A stretch of DNA of 64,000 bases from Panicum virgatum. Its lineage: Eukaryota > Streptophyta > Magnoliopsida > Poales > Poaceae. How positions within the stretch are numbered: position 1 is the stretch's first letter; the number at the start of each line of letters is the position of its first letter. A program made the position numbers and the translations under genes. The stretch spans positions 41,815,607 to 41,879,606 of the forward strand of contig NC_053150.1 of NCBI RefSeq assembly GCF_016808335.1, read 5' to 3'. Positions 9,695-19,749 of the stretch are shown in pieces. The notes under the pieces are model-generated. The model saw only the letters and a program-made list of their open reading frames with translations, made no database searches and was not told the origin of the DNA.

Positions 9695-12109
9695 ACCACA
9701 GGCAGCAAATTCCGACAGGATAGACAAGAGTTGGCGTGGAGCAGGTGTGCCAGGGTTGGGAGATGCTCGAGCTTGATATTACTGGAGGTGATGGGGAGAG
9801 GACACTAGTAGAAGCCATTCATGGCTACATCCTATGGGATAAGCGCTACATTGTCCTAAATTCGGATGATCGAACACCAAGACCGGCATCTCAGCATGCC
9901 TCTCCAAGGCCGGCATCTCCGCAAAACTCCCCAAGGGCAGCACTGTCTCGGCAAGGTTCACCGGCACATTCTCCATCACCATCATCTCATGCGCCGATGA
10001 ACACTCAAGCGTCACAGTCACCTCCTTGGTCACCCCCTCCGCCGCCGGCAAAGAAACAGAAATAGCCGCCGGCAAAGAAGGTAGCTGCACCGGCTAAGGA
10101 GCCTCCAAAGAAGAAGGAAAAGAAATCCAAGAAGGCTCCTATTAAACCCTGGAACATGAGCCTTGAAGAATGCGATCGGATAACTCAAGAAAGAGTTAAA
10201 GAGCACTTCAAGCCGAAGCCGAAGCCGGAGCCCGAGAAAGTGATAAATCCGGAAAATTTGAAATTTTTTAAGGGAATGTGCGAAGCAAATAAGAGAAAAT
10301 TCATTCCGAGAGATCCCCCTTCTGACTATGACCGCACAATTATCAAAACTACTAAGAAAAAGAAGAGACAATCAAAGTCGTCGTCGTCCGACGTTCCACA
10401 GCTCGGAGCCCAAAAGAAACAGTCAATAGAGCCTCTCGTAGTGGGACAGACGACGCAACAACAAGACTTTGTTACATTTTTGAAAGAAGCAAATCTGACG
10501 GCGGCTCAGATTGCAGGGGGAGAAGATATTCCAAAGGCCGATATGGTCGTCAAATGGACGTATGAGCTGGGCAAATCTCTTGTACCCCCCAAAGTAGTGT
10601 CCGTACTTCCAACGCAAATGTATAAGCTGCACCAGCACTACATGCGTGCGTTGGCCGATTGCATCTTCATGCAGGGCGCAAAGATTAAAGATGACAATTT
10701 CTTACGGGGGGAGGCCATTATATGGATAAACTGGGAAGAAGTTTACCAACTATTCCATCAGGAGGACCTCGACATCTCTATGGTCGGCTTGTGGGTTCCG
10801 TAAGTATTTTACTCTCCTTACGTATTGTTTTGCATGATTTCAACATACTGATCCCTTGACTTATTCGGTATCATGTAGAATGGAGATACAAACTTGCAGG
10901 AGAAAGGGATACTCTCACCTCGGCTTCATCGACCCAATTACTTGTAATTGGAGGCTTCTACATGACAATTCCGATGAGATATTCCAAAACTTGTTCAAGT
11001 ACATAAGCGTTCATCACAACAAGCAAATGATATTATTTCCTTACAACTTTGCGTGAGTGATTCCTTCCGTCTAACTCTTTCTATTTTGTATCATCGAATT
11101 GTTTAAATCTTAACTATTCCGTATGATCTTGCAGTCAACACTGGGTCCTAATGCTCATACTTGTCAATATTAGCATGATAGTGGTTATGGACTCATTAAG
11201 GAGACCTCCAAAACAATACAGTGATCTTCTTAACATGATGAAAAAGTAATTCTACCATTACTCCATCGATGACCGATACTTTGAATCACTTTATTACTTG
11301 ACTATAATTGTTCTAATCATGCACAGGGTTTGGAAACAAGTCGCTAAAAATCATCTAGGCAAATTGGACGAGAAATTGAAGATCAAGACAGATTTTGCGG
11401 TATGCACTTGGATGATTCGTTGCACGTTTCATTAGTTTTATTATATATTCATGTAAATACCTGATAATTTCTTCTCTCTTAAAGTGTATGAGGCAGAAAC
11501 AAGGCACTAATTTATGCGCATACTATGTATGCGAGAACATCCATGGTCTGGTAGGTCCTCCAAGGGCCTTGGCAAATTGGGAGGAGGAAATAAGTAAAAA
11601 ACTTGTTAATGTTTGAACTCGTATTTTAATTAGTCAAAATTAATTATCCCTCTTTTCCATAGGTCGTGGAGATGCGCGATAAACTCATACCGGAGGAAAA
11701 GATTATAGCGATTCAAGAACAATTGTCCGGATTTATTGTTGAGCAAGTCCTCGATCCAAAAGGTGAATTCTACTATGATGGACAATTTTACATTGACAAT
11801 CGCAGCAAATATGATAATATACGCGTATATATATAATTAATAACAAATATACCTATGTAAATATATATGTGTGTGTATGTATTATATTTCTATTTATGAG
11901 TATGTATGTATTATATATTCAAGCCCTCCAATAATATATATGTGTGTATATATATGTTTATATATGGAAACTATCTAGGACAAATATTATATAAGTAACT
12001 ATATATATGTATATATTAGTGGAGATCTTACACACTGAATTCCAATACATAAGTTTAATTGAAATGCAAAAGTATAATTGAAATAGAAAAAGAATTGAGA
12101 AAAAAGAAA

Positions 12110-12280
12110 CAGGAAAAAAATGGACCTTTTGTCCCGATTGGTAACACCAACCGGGACAAAAGGGTGCTTTTTGTCTCGGTTGCCAGACCCGGGACAAAAG
12201 GGCAGCCTGGCGTTCCCGGTTGGAAAACTGTGACAAAAAGGGTTTCCAAACCGGGACAAATCGCCTGTTCTGTAGTAGTG
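12110..12280 (+). repeat. CACTA right terminal and subterminal repeats
   Basis: Arms at 12,125-12,142 and 12,147-12,163 form a hairpin on the CCTTTTGTCCCG motif. Further direct and inverted copies follow to 12,260. The last 20 bases end in TGTAGTAGTG, the inverse of CACTACTACA. In CACTA elements these subterminal repeats are the binding sites for the element's own proteins. Confidence 0.85.
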
Positions 12281-12349
12281 AGGCCAAAGCCCTACTGCTA
12301 GTTGGCAGATATGACCTAATATTTCAAACTTAACCGGTTAATTACCCTT

Positions 12350-12350
<1 letters not shown>

Positions 12351-12380
<30 letters not shown>
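12351..12380. repeat. C homopolymer, 30 bases
   Basis: An uninterrupted run of about 30 C. Such runs are error-prone in sequencing and assembly, so the exact length is uncertain. Confidence 0.9.
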
Positions 12381-12479
12381 TTCAAGTCATAACCTTTGAT
12401 TAGTGTGTGGACCTCAAGCATATAGCTTAAAAATTTGGGTTGGAGGTTAGAGAGAAGAATCTAAAAAGGGCACTGTTGG

Positions 12480-14423
12480 ATGCATGCCTATGTAAATCAT
12501 TAGTTGGGCAGAGATGAGGAGAAGATATATACAAGAAGAATTGGAAGATGGACATACAGTAAGGCAAATGGAGTGGTGCCCTTTTGCCTTTGTTGCTTCC
12601 TTTGGCCAATCTTGTGGTTGGCTCCCTTGATTCTTGCAAGGAAAATCAAAGGAGACTTCAAATTATTAGCAGTAGTTGCTCTGATTAAAGTAGACTGATG
12701 CGTGCATTCGAGTAAGGTACTCTGTGGCCATGCATCCCTCTATTTTTATATTATATATATATGCGCTACTTGACATCCGCATCTGAATTGTATCGGTGTC
12801 CTGCACTTGTCTTTTTTTAAAAAAAATAAACATAACAATCAAAGGAAGTCCGCCCTGAAAAATTATATGAAATCCATTTGGACTTTAAGAGCTTATTATT
12901 TAAACTTGGGTCAGGAGGTCAGAGAGCCAACTACCATACATCCATGTCTAGGGACAGATGGATACAAAGGCAAAACCACCATTGATCAGCATAGATTAGG
13001 ACAAAATTGTGTTAAAATTTACTAATATTAGCATGCATTGCTAGTACAATGAAAGGCCATAAATCATTCAGGAGACCGACACAACCTGCAACACGCAATC
13101 TAAGCACCTTAATTGGCGCAATCTATAGCTCGGACGCAGACCGATCGACTAACGACGTTCGACTGACAGATACGTTCATCGTGGTATACATTTATTAGTT
13201 TATGGTCGTTACAATTTTCAGAGAGGGACTGCTGATGTTTCAGCTCAGCACAGCTGTAGCGAATTAGCAATATTAGAACACACCAGACACCACACAGTGC
13301 TTCAGTTTGCAAGTTCCTGGAAAAAAACATTTTCTGAATTCCGTCACTGTTTTCACGTGGAGGATCATGGAAACGTCACGTCAGAGCAATGCTGCAAGAT
13401 CGTTCCAATCAATGTTCAGAGCAGTGCAGCCAGATGGTGTGTGTATGCATCAAACGTGTGAGAGCCTGATGAGAGCACCGTGAACTTTTGTAAGAGTTGT
13501 GCTGTGTGAGGCCTTGCCGCCGTATGGGCCGTCCTACCAAATTTATACTCGATCGTGTACCAAATCATTGGAGTTTAGAGAGAATCCGCCGATGGGGATC
13601 ACATCACTCATTGCAGCAAGGGCATGCAGAGATCTCCCAACGATTCGCGCGATCATCCTGCACTGATCTACTCTAGCTACAGAACAAGGCAGAGCGCATC
13701 CGAATCAAATCCTGTAGCCGCGGCGGATCAAGCAGGCTTTACTTGACAGCAGAAACCTCCGGACCTAACCCATTTCTTTACTGGAAACCAATGCGATTAT
13801 TATCGGCCTGAGCCTGAATTTTAACGAGACCAGCATGGGAATGAGTTAGCCGCCGGCCGGAGATGTGGACGCTCACCCAACCCCCAAGCACATGTCTGTC
13901 AGTATCAGTGATCTAGTTTCCTTTGTTTGTTTGATCAATCAGAAATGAGTAGAATTTGTCATGCATTATCTTTAGTTGTGATCGTTAGAGTACAGACCTA
14001 GATAGCTAGGTGCTCTATGCTTGCGTGGTCGGTACATGCTGCTATTATAGAATATCCTTGACTAAAGATGCTACTATAGCCTAGACTTATGTTTGCATTA
14101 GTCACAACCGCCGAGAGTTCAAATGATGGATGGTGCCGTGTTGCATGCATGTAGTATCAAGGTTTCCCTGGAATTTCTCTTCTTTTATAGCAGTTCTGAT
14201 CAATATCGCTATCTTCACCCTTTTCTTGGCACCACCATTTCGGGAATACTGTGCCAGAGTCTTGGATATTTTTGAAATAATAAATATCTTGAATAGGTCT
14301 TCCGAGTTTTCTTTTAACATTTTCACTTGGCTTGCAAATAATTCCAGGATACTGGTAAAAAGAATCAGCGCGCAAATATGTCTTCCATTTGGCAGCACAA
14401 CTCGAATCCTTCCATTCTACTAA
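12480..14423 (+). repeat. Tandem duplicated upstream block, copy A
   Basis: This non-coding block recurs at 19,750-21,440 (copy B) and 29,085-30,760 (copy C). Shared anchors include GGCTCCCTTGATTCTTGC (A and C only), ACGCAATCTAAGCACCTTAA (A and B), TTTTCAGAGAGGGACTG (A and B), a CACGTGGAGNATCATGGAAA phrase, and the GGCAGAGCGCA / CCTAACCCATTT region. The 3' end (14,385-14,423) resembles DNA upstream of the intact SAUR gene (43,565-43,610). The block appears to be far-upstream DNA of a duplicated SAUR unit. No coding frame is supported. Confidence 0.7.
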
Positions 14424-16053
14424 GACCAACTTCAGCAGACCCTCTATTAAACCCCCTACCCCAAATTTGAAGGGTGAAATAAAAAAAAAACAACTCCAGC
14501 AGGCCCTCTACTTGAGTCCCTAAGGCTATCCGCACTCGTGGTACTCCAAATTCACTCTCTAAAAAGAATATTCTGTCCTGGTCATCAAGATTCTCTTCTC
14601 TATATCCAGTTTCTCCGCGCTCATTCATTCTCTATATCTCTTCTCTATATCAACTACCATCCGCGGGACCCGCATATCAGAATTTTTTATACCCCACGAC
14701 CCCACCACCGACGCCACCTCCCTCTCACGCCGCCCCCAGGTTCTTCCCCACAGGCCCCTCCCTCCTCCCTCCCCACGCCGCCCCCTTCTTCTCCCTCACC
14801 AGCACTCCTAAACTCCTCCCTCGGCCGCGAGCTCCGCCGGCCTCGCCGTCGGCCGCGTTGAGCTCGGCCGGATCTGGGGCGGCGGCTCCTCCACCCTCTC
14901 TCCCTCGTCGAATCCAGGTGGAGGCCTGCGTGGGACCATGGCGGCGACGGCGGCGGGCCTGCACGAGCCCCTCTCCCTCTGCCCCAGGTGGCGGCCCTCC
15001 TCCGGCCTCCCTCGCCGGCGCAGCCCTCCCCGGAGCTCCGGCCATTCCACGCTCCGGCAGTCCGTGGCCAATCCCGCGGCACTCGAGCTCGGCGCTCCCC
15101 TCCCGCGGCGTCCAACCCCCCTCCATCCATCTGCCCGTCCAACCCCCCCTCTCTCTCCTCCATCCATCGAGCTCGGCGGCCCGGCGCCGCAGCGGCCATG
15201 GCCCTCGGAGGCCCTCAAGCGGACGGCGCGGCGTGGAGCCTCGCGCGGGCGGCTACAACAGCTCCATGCTCCAGCCGCAGTGGGAGGAAGGAGCTGCTGC
15301 GGAGCGCGCGCGGCCGAAGCAGCCCGCGGGGCTGCGGGCAGGCGGAGCAGGGGGCGGGTGCCCGCAGCAGGCCTCGCGAGTCTGACGGGCAGCGGAGCTC
15401 GAGCTCAGGCGCGCGCGCCGGCCGCGGATGGCTCCCGGCGGTCGTCCTCCCTCCTCCCGCGGTGGCGCGCCGAGCTCGACCGGAGTAGAGGCCGCGGTGG
15501 CGTGCGGGCGTGCAGCGGGGAGCAGGGCGGGAGGCAGGGGCGCCGGCGGCGAGTGGCGCTAGAGCACAGGGCAGGGCGGAGCAGGGCGAGCCGTGGCGGG
15601 CGGGCGTGCGGCGCTGAGCTGGGCGGTTGGGGATGGGCGCGAAGGACGAAGGGGGCCCGTGCACAGAGTATTGCGTTCCGCCCGTACCGCGCTGGAAATC
15701 GCGTGCTTACGCCCCGTCCGCAATGATACAGAGCATTTGGAGTGGCCGCTGTAGCAAAAAAAATCTCTATGTTTGTACTCTATGTTGTTTACAGATCCAT
15801 TTACAGATACCGGTGCGGACAGCCTAAACTAGGGAGGCCTCCAAATCTCCCCCTCCACCCCCTAGGCCTGAGGGGTCTCTAGGGAGCCCTCCATCCGTGG
15901 GCCTCACTCAACAGCCCATCTAGACTTGGATGAGGGCTCAAATATAAAGGCTTCTGCTGGAGTTAGATGCATTATTTGGAGGGTATGAGATAGGGACCAG
16001 CCCCAAAAAACTATATGAGGGTTGTGATTTGAGGGCTATTGCTGGAGATACTC
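14424..16053. mobile_element. PIF/Harbinger-type (Tourist-like) MITE, split by a second one
   Basis: Ends read GACCAACTTCAGCAG and, inverted, GAGTATCTCCAGCAA. TAA lies on both sides (14,421-14,423 and 16,054-16,056). Removing the nested element at 14,524-15,824 and its duplicated TAA leaves about 326 bp. It lies in the upstream region of the first SAUR pseudogene. Confidence 0.7.
14524..15824. mobile_element. PIF/Harbinger-type element with GC-rich core, nested
   Basis: Terminal inverted repeats are GGCTATCCGCACTCG and, inverted, GGCTGTCCGCACCGG, with TAA duplications at 14,521-14,523 and 15,825-15,827. The subterminal parts are AT-rich; the core (14,690-15,680) is GC-rich with several overlapping low-complexity frames on both strands. 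No transposase or recognised gene fragment is visible, so a captured fragment is possible but unproven. Confidence 0.72.
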
Positions 16054-16191
16054 TAATGAAATAGCCAGAGCACCTGCCCTTAACTGCTCGGAAAAAAACT
16101 GCGGGGGGTGGGGGTTTCGATTATTTTGCCTAGTGTATGATATTATTGCCAGTGACGGTACTTCTTTTTACAGGATACCGAGGCCCGTTTA

Positions 16192-16415
16192 GTTTCTAAA
16201 TTTTTTTCTACAGTATCCGTCATATTAAATTTTTAGACACATGCATGAAATACTAAATGTAGTTAAAAGAAATAATTAATTACACAGTCTGACTGATTCC
16301 CACGAGATGAATCTAATGACGTTAATTAATTCATGATTGAACATTAATTATCAAATAATAACGAAACGTGCTACAGTACTCAAACCCAAACTTTTTCACC
16401 AACTAAACACACCCC
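16192..16415. mobile_element. Tourist-like MITE
   Basis: Ends read GGCCCGTTTAGTTTC and, inverted, GGGGTGTGTTTAGTTGG. The middle carries the usual TCTAATGACGTTAATTAATT and CTACAGTA words of this grass family. About 224 bp, no coding capacity. Confidence 0.7.
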
Positions 16416-16516
16416 AACTGCTCCAGCTGATCCATGGCGTTTTGCAGCGTACCAGCATTCCAGCTTGTGCACAACCTAGCTGCACGCCCACATCGCAAGT
16501 GGCAGGTTGCACGTTG

Positions 16517-17260
16517 GGGCCCTGTTTTGTTCACGAAAATTTTTGGGTTTTGAAATTATAGTACTTTCGTTTTTATTTGATAACTAGATATACAGCCTGC
16601 GCATTTGCGCGGTTAGTATTAAAAATTTAAAAATTCGCATGTCATTGTATCCTACTTAAAAATTATACTATTTTTTTTTACCACACATCAACATGTTCAT
16701 TATCATAAATTATATCTTGTTGTTGGTTAAAACAATTCCAATATGATCTACCTATAATAACAATTTAATTTGTTGAGCTTTAATAATATTATGCATATAT
16801 TTATTCTTATTTTCGTTTTATTTTTATTGATTGTTGTTAGCTTTAGTTTTTATTAATAGTATATGTTTGTAACTGATACATAGCTAAATGGTATTTCATA
16901 TTTATTTTTTTTATAATGGCATTGGTGGGTGATTTTTAATTAGACACAGGGGTATTTTAGACTAATTTTTATTATAATGGCAGTGGTGGGTAATTTTTAT
17001 TTTTCTAATTTTCTCCGATTAACGTGGTAATTTGTAGACCTTGAGAGCGAACGTGGAGGCTCCGTTTGTTGGCCAAATAATAAAATAATAGATAGATTAG
17101 TGTCTAATTATTGACTAATTAGACTCAAAAGATTCATCTCATTATTTACAGCTAAATTGTGTAATTAGTTATTTTTCAACTACATTTAATGTTTCATGTA
17201 TGTGTCCAAAAATTCGATGTGATAGAGAATTTTGAAATTTTTTGAAAACTAAACATGTGC
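16517..17260. mobile_element. Tourist-like MITE interrupted by a Helitron
   Basis: The left part (16,517-16,583, GGGCCCTGTTTTGTTC) and right part (17,097-17,260, ending AAAACTAAACATGTGC) form one ~230-bp MITE when the Helitron at 16,584-17,096 is removed. The rejoined junction reads TTTGATAATTAGTGTC, as expected for this family. A target duplication is not clear. Confidence 0.6.
16584..17096 (-). mobile_element. Non-autonomous Helitron, 513 bp
   Basis: Read on the minus strand it starts TCTATCTATTATTTT (17,096 downwards), preceded by A, and ends CTAG at 16,584, followed by T. That is the A/T insertion pattern of Helitrons. An imperfect hairpin on CCGCGCAAATGCGC lies just before the end. It contains no Rep/helicase coding sequence. 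Confidence 0.68.
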
Positions 17261-17949
17261 TACGAGCCAACGGGGAAGCCGCTCGCTCTACAGATCTGCA
17301 GAGTGGCAGCTGAGCTCTGCCTCTTCGTCTTCTTCCTCTCCTCTCCTGCAGGTACAGCAGCAGCAGAGCAGGCCGAAGATGTTTCGTCGCATGTCGCAGT
17401 AATTTTTTGGACGCAGTTTGAATCAAACGCTAGCTGGAGCGCCAGAAAGGAGCCAGCCAGCCACAGCCCCGCGCTGTGCTCCGGGCATGGCAGACGAAGC
17501 AGGGGAGAAGACGGCGGGGGCTTGCCCAGCTGGCAAGCTGCTGGCTCTGGCCTCTGGCTCTCGATCGATCTCCCGCCGACATGCGGGCCCCACGCCCTCT
17601 CTCCGGCTCCTCCTGGCAATTTAAGAGCAAGTTTTATGGTCGCGCCCGCTTGCTGGCGAGAAGAAGTGCTGCGATGGTGGCAGGGCCCGCCAAATTTAAG
17701 TCCCAGCAGCCAGCTCCACCAATAGCAGGCGCACGGAGTGCTTCTCAGCCGGCTGCCGCGGGCGCATCGCGAGTCGCCTTCTCTCTCCACCACGTCGGAC
17801 CCAGCCGGCAAACCGGCGACCATAATATAATACCTGCTCTAAGCACCCCCGGCCGTCGCCTCCCCTGCCTTCCCTTCACAGAATCACAGCCATCACCGTC
17901 CTCCTCGATTGCTTCTTTCCCCTCCAGGAAACCGCCACTTCCTGACGAG
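17261..17949 (+). promoter_or_regulatory. Degraded upstream region of the first SAUR pseudogene
   Basis: Short stretches match DNA upstream of the intact SAUR gene. The 16,430-16,510 phrase TCCATGGCGTTTT corresponds to 43,678-43,690. The 17,860-17,949 part (ATCACCGTCCTCCTCGATTG and following) corresponds to 44,310-44,370. A MITE (17,625-17,839) lies within it, and the hAT at 17,950 cuts it from the coding start. No TATA box is clear. Confidence 0.5.
17625..17839. mobile_element. Tourist-like MITE, GC-rich, 215 bp
   Basis: Ends read GAGCAAGTTTTATGG and, inverted, GAGCAGGTATTATAT, flanked by TAA on both sides (17,622-17,624 and 17,840-17,842). It has the same end type as the element at 26,841-27,044. 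Confidence 0.65.
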
Positions 17950-18630
17950 CTATGTTGTCCCGATACCGGCACACGATACGGGGATACTCCGATACGTCAT
18001 TTTTTCAAAAACAAAGATACGGGGATACGCCAATATATATATATATATAATAAAAATAAATAAAAATTTCAGCAACTAGAATGTGAGAAAATAGAAGTTC
18101 CAGGGACTATAATGCGTCATAAACTCATATATTCATATATTCTATAATTATTAGAAAAGAGAAGGGGTAAAGAAAAAAAGAACAACCTTCTCTTACCTGT
18201 TCGTCTGTTCCATGAATGGATGTCGGTCATCTTCTTCCCCAACCTCCGGCACTCCCTTTCTTTCTCTGTGTAGCGGCCAACTCTGGCGGCCGCGGCTCCT
18301 CCTCAACCTCTCCGGAGGCTGCGGCTCATCCTCTCCGTCTCTAGCGGCCGCGCGAGCCGTGCGAGGCTGCTGCGGGCCTGCGGCTGCGCGAGTGGGGATG
18401 AGATGGTGGCACAGCTGAACGGAGGACCTTTATACGAAGCGATTGAGTGGTGTTGTTAGGGTTTGAAGGTATCGGACAAGTATCCACAGATCATGAGTAT
18501 TCGATTTATTTTTATTATTTGAAAAATACCTAAATAGTCCGATACTTATGGGATATATATCCGAGAATATCCGTGGAGCACGGGTATCCGATACCGGTAC
18601 TGAGTTTTATGAAGTATCCGCGTATCATAG
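17950..18630. mobile_element. Non-autonomous hAT element in a SAUR 5' leader
   Basis: An 8-bp duplication CTGACGAG flanks it (17,942-17,949 and 18,631-18,638), as expected for hAT insertions. Ends are CTATG...CATAG. Both subterminal regions carry many GATAC/GTATC words such as CCGATACCGG, a typical hAT arrangement. The interior has a short GC-rich tract (18,210-18,420) but no transposase. Removing it restores continuity from 17,949 to 18,639, just ahead of the pseudogene ATG. Confidence 0.78.
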
Positions 18631-18681
18631 CTGACGAGTTGCGAGCGCACCACATCGAAGAGAGAGCCGGCGGGGGGGCGG

Positions 18682-18815
18682 ATGGCGAAGGGAGGGCTGG
18701 GGAAGCTGCGGTGCATGATGAGGAGGTGGCACTCGTCCAGCCGCATCGCCTGGCGAGGACGACGGCGGCATCGCGCAGCCCGAGTGCCTCGACGAGCTCG
18801 TACTATGCGTGCTGA
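18682..18815 (+). pseudogene. SAUR pseudogene with internal deletion
   Basis: The start (MAKGGLGKLRCMMRRWHSSS) is almost identical to the intact SAUR at 44,476. After the SSRIA block the sequence jumps to the last codons, matching QPESLDELVEYYAC at the DNA level but out of frame and lacking three bases plus flanking change. The whole SAUR core of about 75 residues is missing. The start and the end are therefore in different frames, with the ancestral TGA at 18,813-18,815. The 5' leader is separated by a hAT insertion. Confidence 0.85.
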
Positions 18816-18826
18816 GGCAGGCGCCA

Positions 18827-18848
18827 CCCCCCCCCCCCCCCCCCCCCC
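18827..18848. repeat. C homopolymer, about 22 bases
   Basis: Lies 11 bases downstream of the SAUR pseudogene stop. Its length is uncertain for technical reasons. Confidence 0.85.
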
Positions 18849-19749
18849 GCCCGACCGTGACTCCGGCCCGCCGGAGTTGGAAGCTTGCTAAGCTGCGGTG
18901 AACCAATTCGTCTGGGTCAGTCCGCGTGTATTGAGTAGGGTAGAATTGTGATAAACGCTAAAAGGCGGGGGTGAAGCGAAAATACGCCGGACCGACTAAT
19001 TGATCTATGGTGTGCGTGTGTGTGTCACTGCGTCCCGGCGTCAATTATAATGGAAAAAGGACTGGTTGCAAATTGAATTTGCCAGCTATGGTGTGTGAGA
19101 TCCTATTCAAACACATGTAGTTCCATGGTTTTCACTTGTAAATAATTTTAAAGTTTGGCTATCAATTAAAGCTTAGATTCACCGTGATTTTTTTTATAAT
19201 TTATAAAAATTGTTGGTCAAGAGGTTTCATCATTTAGACCGGACCAAGAGGGAGGAGGGTGAACTAGAACCTCTTGCTCCCTTCAAAATGACAGAGCCAG
19301 AAAGACTAATAGCATATTTATTTGGGAGTTGGGACACCTGCTAAATCATGGTGGCATTCCCGACCTCACACTGCTTTATCTCTAAACAGAGTCTGCAAAA
19401 AGAAAAAAACTCATCTCGGTATAAGTTGTAGTATCTGAACACATACCACACACACTCTCTATCTAATTAGAAACTACAACTTATGCACACACACCTATTG
19501 AGTGCAAAATTACGGGCATATCATCCCATTGTGGTTCACAGGCGTTTGAAGCTCCTCATGAAGAAAATTCGAAAAAAAATTCAAAGTAGGTGTGATGCGG
19601 GGTTCAAACCTCCGCTGGCTGCCGCCCACACGGGGGCTTTACCACAGGGCCAATGGTCCGTCCGCCGTGCTCTCTCCCATTCGGAACCGTGTATCGTGTC
19701 GCATTTAGCTTTGCAAGATGATCACAATAAACTAATTTTAAAGGCAGGT
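18849..19749. other. Spacer after the first SAUR pseudogene; possible SINE on the minus strand
   Basis: No gene seen. At about 19,590-19,690, read on the minus strand, GGTAAAGCCCCCGTGT followed by GGAGGTTTGAACCCCGC resembles the pol III A and B boxes of a grass Au-type SINE. Target duplications were not found, so the SINE call is weak. Confidence 0.4.

Larger units (their letters stand above)
2772..11836 (+). pseudogene. CACTA second gene: transposase_24 plus Ulp1-like protease, broken
   Basis: The first exon starts at ATG 2,772 and ends at 2,969 (GT donor); exon 2 opens at 3,064. The frame then runs to 4,338, is interrupted by a gypsy element, resumes at 9,700 in the same frame and ends at donor 10,799/10,800. 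Further exons are 10,879-11,052, 11,135-11,245, 11,327-11,399, 11,485-about 11,604 and 11,663-11,836. The 3,090-4,338 part matches the plant transposase_24 (Ptta/En/Spm) family, for example DHIPISFRLW and the KKYIKTGTTP block before a LRGHWD motif. The C-terminal exons carry a Ulp1/C48-like core: QHWVLM (His), VVMDSL (Asp) and QGTNLCAYY (Gln...Cys). Four in-frame TAG codons lie at 3,082, 3,397, 9,721 and 10,063. The last donor, GTTAAT at about 11,605, is weak; the stronger-looking GTAAAA at 11,594 would break the frame. Confidence 0.78.
1..12280 (+). mobile_element. CACTA (En/Spm) transposon, right-hand part
   Basis: The element enters from the left edge of the window. It ends at 12,280 with the inverted CACTA terminus: the reverse complement of 12,261-12,280 begins CACTACTACAGAACAGG. 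Bases 12,281-12,283 (AGG) are where a 3-bp target duplication would lie, but the left end is outside the window so this cannot be confirmed. Within it lie the TNP2-type transposase tail (2-391), a hairpin-rich spacer, a tandem repeat, a second gene of transposase_24 plus Ulp1 type (2,772-11,836), and subterminal hairpins built on a CCGGGACAAAAGG motif. A gypsy retrotransposon is nested at 4,339-9,694. Nonsense codons in the second gene argue that this copy is not autonomous now. Confidence 0.82.

Noticed and set aside
3421..10803. Frames at 3,421-4,359, 9,736-10,065 and 10,156-10,803 as separate genes
   Set aside because: They share one frame, begin at non-ATG codons or inside the domain, and are divided only by TAG codons and the gypsy insertion. 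They are one pseudogene.
14687..15726. Multiple long frames in the inner PIF-type element
   Set aside because: High GC and low complexity on both strands; no domain and no consistent start.
19590..19690. A tRNA gene
   Set aside because: Only A- and B-box-like words on the minus strand are present; no cloverleaf can be drawn. A SINE remnant is more likely.
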